The notes beneath the pieces were generated by a model. That model searched no databases and was not told the DNA's origin. It worked only from the letters and a program-made list of their open reading frames with translations. 64,000 nt of DNA from Dasania sp. GY-MA-18 (GTDB lineage Bacteria; Pseudomonadota; Gammaproteobacteria; Pseudomonadales; Dasaniaceae): assembly GCF_024734385.1 (NCBI RefSeq), contig NZ_JANHAP010000003.1:62001-126000 (forward strand), in the 5' to 3' direction. The translations under genes were made by a program, and so were the position numbers. Shown in pieces: positions 1-9,125 of this stretch; the first letter of the stretch is position 1; every line of letters begins with the position of its first letter.

Positions 1-830
1 CCTAACTCTGTTAAAGAAAAAGGGCCGTCAAAACTGGCTAGGGTTTGTTTAATCAACTGGGTTTTGCCGCCGCGCTTATTGCTGATGTTGGCCTGTTGGT
101 AGGCTAGCTGAAAATTCTCATAACTGTGTTGCAGCACTTGCCAGCAGTAGCTTAGCCACTCGGCGGGGGATGCCTGTTGTTGGCTGTAGGCATAGAGCTG
201 GCGATAACACTGCGGGTCATCTTTGAGCACTAGCGGCTCCAGGGCCTGGTACTGCAACACGCTATGGCCCTGTTCTATTAATAATTGCCTAAGCAGCAAT
301 AGCGCGATACGGCGGTTGCCGTTTAAAAAAGGGAATAGCTGTAAAAACTCAGCAATAAAAATAGGTATAGCCACTAAGGGCTCTATGCCTGCGGCGATAT
401 GGCCGCGTAAATTGTGCAGCTGTTGATCTATGCCTTGGGCCACCGGTGTGCTGTGGCTGCTAATGCTAATACGTTGGCCGCTCAGGTGGCGCAATGGCAG
501 GCTGAGTTTGAGCTCGCGCCACTGCCCGCCCTTGGGGTGTAACTGCTGGTGCAGCTGCTGAATGTGTTGGGCGTTTAAGTGTTTAAGCTCTAAGCCCTGA
601 ACGTATTTAAGCGCCGCTAAATAATTAAAAGCGGCACCGTCTAAGGTTAAGGTGCTTAATAGCAGGTCGGCTTGCTGCTGGCTGCGCTGGGCTAAATTCG
701 CCAGCCAATCAGCCGAGGCGGGCGCTTGAGCCTGATAGCGGCCCTGGCAGTATTTGAGCGCAGCCAGTTGCTGGCTTTGGGCCAGGCTGTAGCTGGTTTG
801 GGATAGATTGAAGGTGGCAGTGGTTTCCAT
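1..830 (-). CDS. Fic-like protein with degenerate active site (3' end outside window)
   Basis: Read from the ATG at 830, the minus strand stays open for 276 codons and runs off the left edge, so the C-terminus is missing. Residues 165-177 (LFPFLNGNRRIAL) line up with the Fic signature HPFx(D/E)GNGRxxR, and residues 59-65 (STLTLDG) resemble the (S/T)xxxE(G/N) inhibitory helix. Active Fic enzymes use the motif His to move AMP or a related group onto protein hydroxyls. Here that position is Phe166, the acidic residue is Asn170, a Gly is Arg173 and the last Arg is Leu177. AMPylation activity is therefore unlikely if the alignment is right. The family call rests on pattern matching only. No partner antitoxin is visible inside the window. 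Confidence 0.6.
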   Translation of the reverse strand, partial: METTATFNLSQTSYSLAQSQQLAALKYCQGRYQAQAPASADWLANLAQRSQQQADLLLSTLTLDGAAFNYLAALKYVQGLELKHLNAQHIQQLHQQLHPKGGQWRELKLSLPLRHLSGQRISISSHSTPVAQGIDQQLHNLRGHIAAGIEPLVAIPIFIAEFLQLFPFLNGNRRIALLLLRQLLIEQGHSVLQYQALEPLVLKDDPQCYRQLYAYSQQQASPAEWLSYCWQVLQHSYENFQLAYQQANISNKRGGKTQLIKQTLASFDGPFSLTEL

Positions 831-904
831 GTGGCTTAATATAGGTATTAAATTAACTTGATGCCACTTAGAAATAGATTTACAGGCGCTGGAGTATAGT
901 TCTA

Positions 905-943
905 CCAATAAAATAAGGTATTAATTTTAGTTAATGCCTTATT
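905..943 (-). terminator. Probable rho-independent terminator of hexR
   Basis: Arms at 912-924 and 931-943 form a 13-bp stem with one G-U pair and a 6-nt loop. On the minus strand the stem overlaps the hexR stop codon and is followed by TTTTATT. It separates hexR from the Fic-like gene downstream. Confidence 0.6.
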
Positions 944-1790
944 CTGATTTTCTTAATGACTGCAGCCCGCGGTTTACTTTTTGTAGGTGCTCACCAATGG
1001 CGGGGCCTTTGGCCTTGGATACACCTACGGCCAGAATATCAATCACAGCCATATGGGCGATGCGTGAGGGCAGTGGTGTGTAGTTTTCGGTGTCTTCTTC
1101 CACATCTATATGCAGGGGGATATCGCACTCCAGCGCTACCGGGGTATTACTGGGCGCTAAGCCAATAATGGTGGCCCCTGACTCTTTCACTAAGCTCATG
1201 GCATCTAGCAGTATTTGGGTGCGGCCAGATTGGGAGATGGCGACCACCACATCCTCGTCGGTGAGTGACATGGCCGACATGGCTTGGATATGGGGATCGG
1301 AGTAGGCAGAAGAGGGGATTTGCAGGCGGAAAAACTTATGCTGAGCATCGGTGGCCACCGGGCTGGAAGCACCAAAGCCGTAAAACTCTACCCGCCTAGC
1401 CAGCATTAGCGCGGCCACGGCCTGCTCTATGGTGTATACATCTATGCTATCGCGCACCCGCTTTAAGGTGTCTATGGTGGAGTCGAACACCTTGTTGGTG
1501 TATTCCCGCGCCGAGTCGGACTCGTTAAGGCTAAACTCCTGGTATTGCGAGTTGTGGGCAATGTGTTGGGCCAGCAGCACCTTAAAATCCTGAAAGCCAC
1601 TGCAACCTATGGCGCGGCAAAAGCGCACCACGGTAGGCTCGCTAACATCGGCGGCACTGGCCAGGTCGACAATGCGGCGGTGTATGACCTCGCCGGGGTT
1701 GGCCAGCACATACTCAGCAACCTTGCGCTCGGACTTGCGCAAATTGGGCTCACAGCTTTCTATAATTTTAATAATATTACGTGGCTTCAC
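939..1790 (-). CDS. hexR: HexR-type RpiR/SIS transcriptional regulator
   Basis: This 283-residue protein has an N-terminal RpiR-type helix-turn-helix (about residues 1-75, including VSEPTVVRFCRAIG) followed by a SIS sugar-phosphate-binding domain (about 120-260). Length and N-terminal pattern fit HexR, which in Pseudomonas and Shewanella represses central sugar metabolism genes (zwf, edd, gap) and is released by 2-keto-3-deoxy-6-phosphogluconate. None of those targets is in the window, so assignment to HexR rather than another RpiR member comes from sequence resemblance alone. It is divergent from uvrD across a gap of about 130 bp. A terminator-like hairpin overlaps its stop codon. Confidence 0.75.
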   Translation of the reverse strand: MKPRNIIKIIESCEPNLRKSERKVAEYVLANPGEVIHRRIVDLASAADVSEPTVVRFCRAIGCSGFQDFKVLLAQHIAHNSQYQEFSLNESDSAREYTNKVFDSTIDTLKRVRDSIDVYTIEQAVAALMLARRVEFYGFGASSPVATDAQHKFFRLQIPSSAYSDPHIQAMSAMSLTDEDVVVAISQSGRTQILLDAMSLVKESGATIIGLAPSNTPVALECDIPLHIDVEEDTENYTPLPSRIAHMAVIDILAVGVSKAKGPAIGEHLQKVNRGLQSLRKSE

Positions 1791-1906
1791 GGCGGCCCTT
1801 AGTCTTGGCTACAGATATTGGTGAGGGTAGTGGGTAAAAGGGGAGTGTAACCATTTTTTTTAAATCCGTCCCCTGCACAATTGCAGAATAACTGCGCAAT
1901 GAATTC

Positions 1907-1915
1907 TGATAGAAT
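1907..1915 (+). promoter_or_regulatory. Possible extended -10 of uvrD
   Basis: TGATAGAAT matches an extended -10 element (TGnTATAAT with one mismatch). No good -35 was found at 16-18 bp. It ends 8 nt before the uvrD ATG, so transcription from it would give an almost leaderless message. No Shine-Dalgarno sequence is visible before that ATG. Confidence 0.35.
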
Positions 1916-1923
1916 CCCTCGCC

Positions 1924-4089
1924 ATGGATGTTTCTCATATACTCAACGATTTAAACGACGCTCAACGGCAAGCTGTTGCGGCGCCTCCTTCTAATATGCT
2001 GATACTGGCTGGTGCTGGTAGCGGTAAAACCCGCGTGCTGGTACACCGCATAGCCTGGCTGATACAAGCTGAAAATATGGCCCCGCAGGGCATATTGGCG
2101 GTGACCTTTACCAATAAGGCCGCAAGGGAAATGCGCGAGCGCATAGACGAGCTGCTTAATATCCCCACCCGCAGTATGTGGGTGGGTACCTTTCACGGCT
2201 TGGCTCACCGCCTGCTTAAGGCGCACTGGCAAGATGCGGGGCTGCCGCAAAATTTTCAAATCCTGGATTCTGATGACCAGCTGCGCATTATCAAGCGTAT
2301 ACACAAAGAGCTGGCCTTGGATGAAACGAAATGGCCACCCAAGCAATCACAGTGGTTTATTAATGGCCAAAAAGACGAGGGTAAGCGCGCCGCCCATATA
2401 GAGGTGTACGGCAACGACCTGTACCAAAAAACCATGCTGGCGGTATACCTGCAATACGAGCAGGCCTGCGAGCGCCAAGGGGTGGTGGATTTTGCCGAGC
2501 TATTGCTGCGCGCCCATGAGCTGTGGTTAAAAAATCCGCGCTTACTGGCCCACTACCAACAGCGCTTTCAGCATATCTTGGTAGACGAGTTTCAAGATAC
2601 CAATGCCGTGCAATACGCCTGGCTACGGGTATTGGCGGGTAAGCAAATCCCCATCGCGGCGGTAGGTGATGACGACCAGTCTATCTACGGCTGGCGCGGT
2701 GCCAAAATAGAAAACATACAGCAGTTCGCCCGCGACTTTGCCAACACCCAAGTGATAAAGCTGGAGCAAAACTACCGCTCCACTGCCACCATATTGGGGG
2801 CCGCCAACGCGGTTATCGCCAATAACACCGAGCGCCTAGGTAAAGAGCTGTGGACCGAAGGTGGCGAAGGTGAACCCATTTCGCTATACACCGCCTTTAA
2901 CGAACAAGACGAAGCTCGCTTTGTGGTAGAGCGCATAGAAGAGTGGGTGAAGCAGGGCGAGCTGCGCGCGCAGTCGGCCATTTTATATAGGTCAAACGCC
3001 CAGTCGCGGGTATTGGAAGAGGCTTTGATTCGCGCCGGCATGCCCTACCGCATCTATGGCGGCCAACGCTTTTATGATCGCCTGGAAATTAAAAACGCCC
3101 TGGCCTATATGCGGCTGATTAATAATCGCCACGACGATACTGCCTTAGAGCGAGTGATCAACACACCCACCCGCGGCATAGGCGGCAAAACCGTAGACGT
3201 GGTGCGCAGCTATGCCCGCGAGCACGGCAGCTCCATGTGGCAGGCGCTGGCTAATGTGGTAGAGCAAAAGCTGCTGCCCGCCAGAGCCAGCAATGCGCTA
3301 TTGGCTTTTGTTGCATTGATCGATAGCTTAGATAGCGGCACCGACGAGTTAAGCTTAGATGAGCTGGCCGATGAGGTGATTAAAAGCTCAGGCCTAATAG
3401 AGTTTCATAAAAAAGAAAAAGGCGAAAAAGGCCAGGCGCGGGTAGAAAACCTGCAAGAGCTAGTCGTAGCCGCCAAACAATTTGATGCCAGCGATGAAGA
3501 GCTATCACCGCTGCAGCAGTTTTTAGATGAGGCCGCACTGGATGCCGGTGAGCAACAAGCCGATGAATATGAAGACAGCGTGCAGCTAATGACCCTGCAC
3601 TCGGCCAAAGGCTTAGAGTTTCCCTTAGTGTGTTTAGTCGGCATGGAGGAAAACCTCTTCCCCCATAAAATGTCCATGGACGAAGCGTCAGGCATAGAGG
3701 AAGAGCGCAGGCTGTGTTACGTAGGGATTACCCGCGCCATGCAAAAGCTCTACCTTAGCTATGCAGAGTCGCGCCGCATGTATGGCAATGAAAACTTTAA
3801 CGCACCTTCGCGCTTTATACGTGAGATCCCCACCGAATACGTGGAGGAGGTGCGGTTAAATACAACCATTAGCCGCCCAGCCAGTTATGCGCCAGCGGTG
3901 AATGGCAACGGCTACGATGTGCCGGGCACCGGCATAAGCTTGGGGCAGCCAGTATTTCATCAAATTTTTGGCAGCGGCACCGTGGTTAATTTTGAAGGCC
4001 AGGGCAGTAGCGCCAGGGTGCAAGTCAATTTTGATGATGAGGGAAGCAAATGGTTGGTGCTGCAATATGCCAATCTTGAAGCTTTGTGA
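1924..4089 (+). CDS. uvrD: DNA helicase II (UvrD)
   Basis: The 721-residue superfamily 1A helicase matches E. coli UvrD in length and along the whole sequence. Walker A is GAGSGKT at residues 30-36, Walker B is DEFQD at 221-225, and the VGDDDQSIYGWRG motif starts at 247. LMTLHSAKGLEFP and the RLCYVGITRA motif come later. The C-terminal region resembles the UvrD Tudor-like RNA-polymerase-binding tail. UvrD unwinds DNA 3'-5' in nucleotide excision and mismatch repair. No LexA-type box was seen upstream. The last bases overlap a possible GTG start of the next gene, suggesting read-through into the downstream run. Confidence 0.97.
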   Translation: MDVSHILNDLNDAQRQAVAAPPSNMLILAGAGSGKTRVLVHRIAWLIQAENMAPQGILAVTFTNKAAREMRERIDELLNIPTRSMWVGTFHGLAHRLLKAHWQDAGLPQNFQILDSDDQLRIIKRIHKELALDETKWPPKQSQWFINGQKDEGKRAAHIEVYGNDLYQKTMLAVYLQYEQACERQGVVDFAELLLRAHELWLKNPRLLAHYQQRFQHILVDEFQDTNAVQYAWLRVLAGKQIPIAAVGDDDQSIYGWRGAKIENIQQFARDFANTQVIKLEQNYRSTATILGAANAVIANNTERLGKELWTEGGEGEPISLYTAFNEQDEARFVVERIEEWVKQGELRAQSAILYRSNAQSRVLEEALIRAGMPYRIYGGQRFYDRLEIKNALAYMRLINNRHDDTALERVINTPTRGIGGKTVDVVRSYAREHGSSMWQALANVVEQKLLPARASNALLAFVALIDSLDSGTDELSLDELADEVIKSSGLIEFHKKEKGEKGQARVENLQELVVAAKQFDASDEELSPLQQFLDEAALDAGEQQADEYEDSVQLMTLHSAKGLEFPLVCLVGMEENLFPHKMSMDEASGIEEERRLCYVGITRAMQKLYLSYAESRRMYGNENFNAPSRFIREIPTEYVEEVRLNTTISRPASYAPAVNGNGYDVPGTGISLGQPVFHQIFGSGTVVNFEGQGSSARVQVNFDDEGSKWLVLQYANLEAL

Positions 4090-4118
4090 AGTTGTCGTTA
4101 ACGGTTAATCATAAAACA

Positions 4119-5273
4119 ATGAATAATAAGATGATGAAAAAAAGCCTAAATCTCACCCCCGCAATTATATTGTTATTAGTGGCGGCGGTGGTGGCGCTAA
4201 GTAGCCTATTGGTAATAGAGCGCAGCCAAAAAATTCTCGGTAAACAGGATCAAAAATCTGAGCTACAACAGGGTAGCCGAGAGGTTATAGAGTGGAAGTT
4301 GGTCACCTCTTGGCCAAAAAACTTTCCCGGTTTGGGCAACGGCCCAGAAGTATTTGCCAAAGCAGTAGAGCAAGCCAGCAATGGCCGCTTAAAAATTCGC
4401 GTCTACGGCGCTGGTGAGTTGGTACCTGCCTTGGGGGTGTTTGATGCGGTGTCGCAGGGCACTGTGCAAATGGGCCATTCAGGGGCCTATTATTGGAAAG
4501 GCAAAGCTCAGGCTGCCTCATTTTTCACCTCCATCCCCTTTGGTATGAATGCCCAAGAGATGAATGGCTGGCTGCACTATGGTGGTGGCTTGGAATTGTG
4601 GCAGGAGCTATACGCGCCCTTTAATATTATCCCCATGGCTGGGGGCAACTCCGGCACCCAAATGGGCGGCTGGTTTAATAAAGAAATAAACTCCCTAGCC
4701 GATATCAAAGGCCTGAAAATGCGCATACCCGGTATGGGGGGTGAAATTTTTAGCCGGGTGGGTGGTACCGTGGTGAATTTACCCGGTGGTGAACTTTATA
4801 CCGCCCTGCAAACCGGTGTCATCGATGCCACCGAATGGGTGGGGCCCTATAATGATAAGGCCTTTGGCCTGCATGAGGTGGCTAAGTATTATTACTACCC
4901 AGGCTGGCATGAGCCGGGTTCTAACCTAGAGTTTTTGATTAATAAAACCGCTTTCGAGACTCTGCCTGCAGACTTACAAGCTATAGTTAAAATTGCTGGC
5001 CGCTATGCTAACCAAGATATGCTGGATGAATATACCGCCAGAAATAATGCCGCCTTAGTGGAACTTAGTAAAAATCCCAACATCAGTATTCGTCAATTTC
5101 CCGATGACGTGATCAGAGCGCTAAAAGCCGCTACCGAGCAATATATGCAAGAGATTACTCAACAAGACCCAATGACCAAAAAAGTTTACCAGTCCTGGAA
5201 GCGCTTCGCCGAGGGCGTGAAAAATTATCACCATGTTTCAGAACAGGCATATATCAATGCCCGGGATTTATAA
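4119..5273 (+). CDS. TRAP transporter solute-binding protein, TakP-like
   Basis: This is a DctP-family periplasmic receptor of TRAP transporters. Patterns such as SWPKNFPGLG, GAYYWKGKA, GTQMGGWFNKEIN and WVGPYND closely resemble TakP, the alpha-keto-acid (pyruvate) receptor of Rhodobacter, so a 2-oxoacid ligand is likely. The N-terminus has one long hydrophobic segment with no clear cleavage site, so the protein may be membrane anchored. Starts at 4119, 4131 and 4134 (ATG) and 4086 (GTG, overlapping uvrD) are all possible. No permease gene is adjacent. DctQ/DctM subunits lie 26 kb away at 30778-32669. Its stop is one base from the next gene's ATG. Confidence 0.85.
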   Translation: MNNKMMKKSLNLTPAIILLLVAAVVALSSLLVIERSQKILGKQDQKSELQQGSREVIEWKLVTSWPKNFPGLGNGPEVFAKAVEQASNGRLKIRVYGAGELVPALGVFDAVSQGTVQMGHSGAYYWKGKAQAASFFTSIPFGMNAQEMNGWLHYGGGLELWQELYAPFNIIPMAGGNSGTQMGGWFNKEINSLADIKGLKMRIPGMGGEIFSRVGGTVVNLPGGELYTALQTGVIDATEWVGPYNDKAFGLHEVAKYYYYPGWHEPGSNLEFLINKTAFETLPADLQAIVKIAGRYANQDMLDEYTARNNAALVELSKNPNISIRQFPDDVIRALKAATEQYMQEITQQDPMTKKVYQSWKRFAEGVKNYHHVSEQAYINARDL

Positions 5274-5274
5274 G

Positions 5275-5958
5275 ATGATGTCAACTTGCCGGCCTTTTAC
5301 ACTTATCTTGCTGTCGCTACTGCTATCGGCTTGTAGCCTATTTGAGCGCCAGCCCGAGCCAGCTACCCCGCAGCCAGCGGTAGTGGAAGTGGTTCCGCAA
5401 GAGCCCGCAGCCGCACAGCCGCAGGCTCCAGAAATAAGCAGCTGTGAACAACCCATAGTGAAAGAGGTGATTAAATACGTAGAGAAAGCATGCCCCAGCC
5501 AACAAAAATCTATAGTCAAAAAAGCTAAAGCCGCCATGGTTGGTGAAAAGCAGGTGATAGGGCGGGTGGAATACGTCAGCATCAACAATAATGGTATAGC
5601 GATTAAATCGCGTATCGATACCGGCGCTAAAACCTCATCATTGAATGCACAAGATTTATCCGAGTTTGAACGCGATGGCAAAAAGTGGGTGCGCTTTGCA
5701 GTGCTCAACCCCAAAAATGACGAAGAAATATACTTTGAAAAAAGAGTAGTGCGCTTTGTGCGTATTAAGCAGCAAACCGGTGATTTGCAACGTAGGCCGG
5801 TGATTAAAATGCCAGTCAAATTAGGGGATGTTACCGAGAATATTGAGCTAACCTTAACCGATAGAAGCGATTACCTCTATCAAGTGTTAGTGGGGCGTAA
5901 TTATTTATTAGATCGTTTTTTAGTAGACGTTAGTCAAAAATACACGGCTAAAAAATAG
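5275..5958 (+). CDS. Lipoprotein with retropepsin-like (ATP-dependent zinc protease family) domain
   Basis: The 227-residue product starts with a lipoprotein signal ending in the lipobox LSAC. A Pro/Glu/Ala-rich linker and a basic stretch follow. The C-terminal domain of about 130 residues contains IDTGAKTSSL, with Asp115 as the likely catalytic aspartate. This is the family often named ATP-dependent zinc protease or RimB-like (PF05618), which has a single-lobed retropepsin fold. The ATG at 5275 follows the previous stop by one base and gives a good signal peptide. An ATG at 5257 is less likely. Families of this kind commonly stand beside 7TM-transglutaminase and ATP-grasp genes, as here. The substrate is unknown. 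Confidence 0.85.
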   Translation: MMSTCRPFTLILLSLLLSACSLFERQPEPATPQPAVVEVVPQEPAAAQPQAPEISSCEQPIVKEVIKYVEKACPSQQKSIVKKAKAAMVGEKQVIGRVEYVSINNNGIAIKSRIDTGAKTSSLNAQDLSEFERDGKKWVRFAVLNPKNDEEIYFEKRVVRFVRIKQQTGDLQRRPVIKMPVKLGDVTENIELTLTDRSDYLYQVLVGRNYLLDRFLVDVSQKYTAKK

Positions 5959-5969
5959 GATTATTGCGT

Positions 5970-7505
5970 ATGTCACCACGCGCTCAGGTTTACCTGCTAG
6001 GCCTTTTGCTGATTATTATGGGCCTGGGATTAATGGCTTATAAAAGTGAAATGCTAAGCATGCCGGTGAAGCCCGGTGAATATGCCACAGTATGGACCGT
6101 AGAAGCCAAAGTAGGGTTTACCGCAGATGGTGGTGCAGTCAAAGTCTCGCTGGCCTTACCTAAAAATCAAAATAATATGGAAGTGATAGAAGAACTGTTT
6201 AGCAGCTCAGGCTATGGCTTTAATATTTATGATAATGCAGGGCATAAGCGCGCCGAGTGGACTAAGCGCATGGCCAGCGGTAAGCAAACGCTGTATTACA
6301 AATTAGATGTTTATAAACGCCCTTCCGGCGAGGGCCTGCCAGAATTTGATGCCAGTAAAATGCGCGCCAAACCCAATTGGCAGGGTGAGCGCCAAGAAGC
6401 CTTACGCAATGCCGCGGCTTCGATTATTAACAACAGCTGGCAGACCTCCTCCAATAAAGAAAGCTTTGCCAGGCAGTTACTCAAGTCATTAAATGATAAG
6501 TCCAATAACGACGCTAGGCTTATACACAACAACTTGCCCGATAAAAAAACAGTAGATATTGCCTTAGACCTACTGTCATTGGCGGAAATTCCAGCGCATA
6601 TCATTCGCGGTATTTATCTAGAAGATGATAGAAACCGTATGAGCGCCGATGCCCTAGTAGAAATATTTGATGGTGAAAAGTGGATAGTGTTTAGCCCTAA
6701 TACTGGTGCTAAAGGCTTGCCCGATAATTTTTTAGTGTGGCAGCGTGGCGATGTTTCTATGTTGGATGTGGCAGGCGGCAGCCGTTCAGCGGTTAGTTTT
6801 TCAGTGTTAGCCAATGATGTGCCAGCGCGCAAAGTTGCCCTAGAGCAAATGGGTGGTGAGCAAGCGGCATTATTAGATTATTCGATTTATAGCCTGCCTA
6901 TAGAGCAGCAAAGTGTTTTTAAATTTATCTTATTGGTGCCTATAGGGGCTCTTATCGTGATTTTTTTACGGGTGGTTATAGGTATACGCACCGCCGGTAC
7001 TTTTATGCCCGTACTGTTAGCCATAGCGTTTATACAAACCCATCTATTAAACGGCGTGTTAATTTTTTTGTTAATACTAAGCATAGGTTTATTTGTGCGC
7101 TCATACCTAAGCCGCTTAGATTTATTGCTGGTAGCACGCATAGCGGCGGTGGTAGTAATAGTGGTTTGCTTGATGTCGTTTATCAGCATAGTCAGTTTTA
7201 AATTGGGGGTAGAACAGGCACTAACGATTACGTTTTTCCCTATGATTATCATCGCTTGGACTATAGAGCATATGTCCATCTTGTGGGAAGACGACGGCCC
7301 CATGGAAGTGCTAATTCAAACGGCGGGCAGTTTATTAGTAGCGATTATGTGCTACCTGGCTATGACCAACCATTACATAGAACATTGGATGTTTAACTTC
7401 CCCGAACTGTTATTCACCCTCTTGGGTATGATTATTATCTTAGGCCACTATACCGGCTATAGGATGTCAGAGCTGCTGCGTTTTCGCTATATGAGGCGTT
7501 CGTAA
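5970..7505 (+). CDS. 7TM protein with inactive transglutaminase-like domain
   Basis: The 511-residue membrane protein has an N-terminal helix (about 7-25), a long extracytoplasmic region (about 30-305) of the inactive-transglutaminase type, and a C-terminal block of about seven hydrophobic segments (about 310-500). This layout fits the UUP1 / 7TM_transglut families. In those families the transglutaminase fold lacks the catalytic triad and probably binds peptide. The ATG at 5970 is preferred to the upstream TTG at 5964 because AGGA lies 9 bp before it. The stop is directly followed by the ATG of the ATP-grasp gene. It may hold or present the substrate of the neighbouring ligase and protease at the inner membrane. 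Confidence 0.82.
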   Translation: MSPRAQVYLLGLLLIIMGLGLMAYKSEMLSMPVKPGEYATVWTVEAKVGFTADGGAVKVSLALPKNQNNMEVIEELFSSSGYGFNIYDNAGHKRAEWTKRMASGKQTLYYKLDVYKRPSGEGLPEFDASKMRAKPNWQGERQEALRNAAASIINNSWQTSSNKESFARQLLKSLNDKSNNDARLIHNNLPDKKTVDIALDLLSLAEIPAHIIRGIYLEDDRNRMSADALVEIFDGEKWIVFSPNTGAKGLPDNFLVWQRGDVSMLDVAGGSRSAVSFSVLANDVPARKVALEQMGGEQAALLDYSIYSLPIEQQSVFKFILLVPIGALIVIFLRVVIGIRTAGTFMPVLLAIAFIQTHLLNGVLIFLLILSIGLFVRSYLSRLDLLLVARIAAVVVIVVCLMSFISIVSFKLGVEQALTITFFPMIIIAWTIEHMSILWEDDGPMEVLIQTAGSLLVAIMCYLAMTNHYIEHWMFNFPELLFTLLGMIIILGHYTGYRMSELLRFRYMRRS

Positions 7506-8459
7506 ATGTTATTTGTCTGGCCCAAAGAGCTAAAACAGCTGGGCTTATTGGGCATGAACAGCCGCAATATTAATTATATTGCCAGGCATAATCCTAGGCA
7601 TTTATACCCAATTGTTGATAATAAATTACTCACCAAAAAAGCTGCTATAGATGCGGGCATACGAGTACCAGAGTTACTAGGGGTAATAGAAAGCAACCAC
7701 GAACTGAGCAAGTTGCCACAGCTATTAGCACCCTTAACCCAGTTTGTAATTAAACCTACCCGTGGCAGTGGCGGTAAAGGCATATTGGTGATTAGTGGCC
7801 GCGAGTTTGATTTTTTTCTTAAAACCAATGGCAGCAAAATTTTACAAAGTGATATACGTCGCCATGTAAATAATATTCTAAGTGGCCTCTATAGCTTGGG
7901 CGGCAAGCCTGATAAAGCCATGATAGAGGCCATGATTCAATATGACGATATCTTCAATGAGTACACCTACGAAGGTGTGCCCGACCTGCGTGTAATCGTG
8001 TACAAGGGCTTTCCTATTATGGCCATGCTGCGCTGTGCCACCCACTCGTCAGATGGCCGCGCTAATTTACACCAAGGTGCCATAGGGGTGGGTATAGATA
8101 TACTCACGGGTAAAAGCCAATACGCGGTGCAGCATGGTAGGCCAGTCACTGAGCACCCCGATACCGGCAAAAGCTTTAAGGATTTAAGCATACCCTATTG
8201 GCAGGAAATATTACGCTTAACGGCGGGCTGCCATGAAATGACCGGCCTGGGTTACATAGGTTGCGACATAGTCATTGATAAAGAGCAGGGCCCCATGATT
8301 TTAGAGCTAAACGCGCGCCCGGGCTTGGCGATACAACTGGCCTGTGGTTTGGGCTTGGAAAAGCGCCTATCCTTTATAGACCGCCTAAGCACGGAAGTGA
8401 TGGAACAAGATGCCGATAAACGAGTCTCCTTTTTAATGAGCAATCAATTTCAAGAGTAA
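7506..8459 (+). CDS. Alpha-L-glutamate ligase-like protein (RimK-type ATP-grasp)
   Basis: The 317-residue ATP-grasp enzyme has the nucleotide-binding loop VIKPTRGSGGKG at residues 81-92 and a metal/ATP-binding LELNARPG at 266-273. The family is related to RimK and other amino-acid ligases that make an amide bond through an acyl-phosphate. The true acceptor and amino acid are not known for this branch. Start and previous stop abut with no gap, so translation is coupled to the 7TM protein. Together with the retropepsin-like lipoprotein it forms a trio conserved in many Proteobacteria. Confidence 0.87.
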   Translation: MLFVWPKELKQLGLLGMNSRNINYIARHNPRHLYPIVDNKLLTKKAAIDAGIRVPELLGVIESNHELSKLPQLLAPLTQFVIKPTRGSGGKGILVISGREFDFFLKTNGSKILQSDIRRHVNNILSGLYSLGGKPDKAMIEAMIQYDDIFNEYTYEGVPDLRVIVYKGFPIMAMLRCATHSSDGRANLHQGAIGVGIDILTGKSQYAVQHGRPVTEHPDTGKSFKDLSIPYWQEILRLTAGCHEMTGLGYIGCDIVIDKEQGPMILELNARPGLAIQLACGLGLEKRLSFIDRLSTEVMEQDADKRVSFLMSNQFQE

Positions 8460-8490
8460 TTAGCGCGACTTAGCGCCAGAGGGCCTAGCT

Positions 8491-9111
8491 ATGATTACGG
8501 TATACGGAGCAGCACAAACTAGAGCGACACGCATAAGCTGGATACTGGAAGAGTTAGAACTGGCTTACCATTTTGAGGCCATAGACTTTAGTAAGGGCGA
8601 GCATAAAAGCGAGGCGTTTTTAGCCATAAACCCCGCAGGTAAAGTGCCCGTTATAAAGTTGGATGACTTTGTAATGACGGAGTCGGCGGCCATAGTGAGC
8701 CACCTGGCCGAGCGTTACAGTAATGGCCAGCTGATCCCTTTTCCTGCTACCGAGCAGCGTGGAAAATATCAGCAGTGGTGTGACTTTGTGATTAGCGAAT
8801 TAGAACAACCGCTATGGACTATGGCTAAACATCGTTTTGCTTTGGCTAAAGAACTAAGAGTGGCGGCAGTCATAGATACCGCCGCTTGGGAGTTTCAACA
8901 AGCCCTGGGCCTATTAAGCCAAGGCTTAGCAGAACAGGATTATATTTTAGGGGCAGAGTTTAGTGCTGCCGATATATTAATAGCTCACACTTTATTATGG
9001 GCGCAGGCTTTTAAACAGCCCATAGGTCAAGACAATCTACAGCGCTACTTGCAGCGCTGCCAACAGCGCCCAGCTTTGGCCAGAGCTATAGAGAAAGAAG
9101 CTCATCAATAA
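8491..9111 (+). CDS. Glutathione S-transferase family protein
   Basis: The 206-residue protein has a thioredoxin-like N-terminal half (about 1-77, including NPAGKVPVIKLDD and the glutathione-site motif TESAAI) and an all-helical C-terminal half with FSAADI near residue 155. The usual role is conjugating glutathione or binding hydrophobic ligands in the cytosol. The substrate cannot be read from the sequence. It sits 31 bp after the ATP-grasp gene and 14 bp before the AstE-like gene, so it is probably transcribed with them. An AGAGGG ribosome binding site lies upstream. Confidence 0.87.
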   Translation: MITVYGAAQTRATRISWILEELELAYHFEAIDFSKGEHKSEAFLAINPAGKVPVIKLDDFVMTESAAIVSHLAERYSNGQLIPFPATEQRGKYQQWCDFVISELEQPLWTMAKHRFALAKELRVAAVIDTAAWEFQQALGLLSQGLAEQDYILGAEFSAADILIAHTLLWAQAFKQPIGQDNLQRYLQRCQQRPALARAIEKEAHQ

Positions 9112-9125
9112 ACTTTGTAGGATGT

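Noticed and set aside
1861-1923. LexA (SOS) box before uvrD
   Set aside because: CTGCACAATTGCAG has only 8 bp between CTG and CAG where 10 are needed, and it is not symmetric enough.
5268-5819. 183-codon minus-strand frame
   Set aside because: Antisense to the retropepsin-like lipoprotein gene. No domain or start signal.
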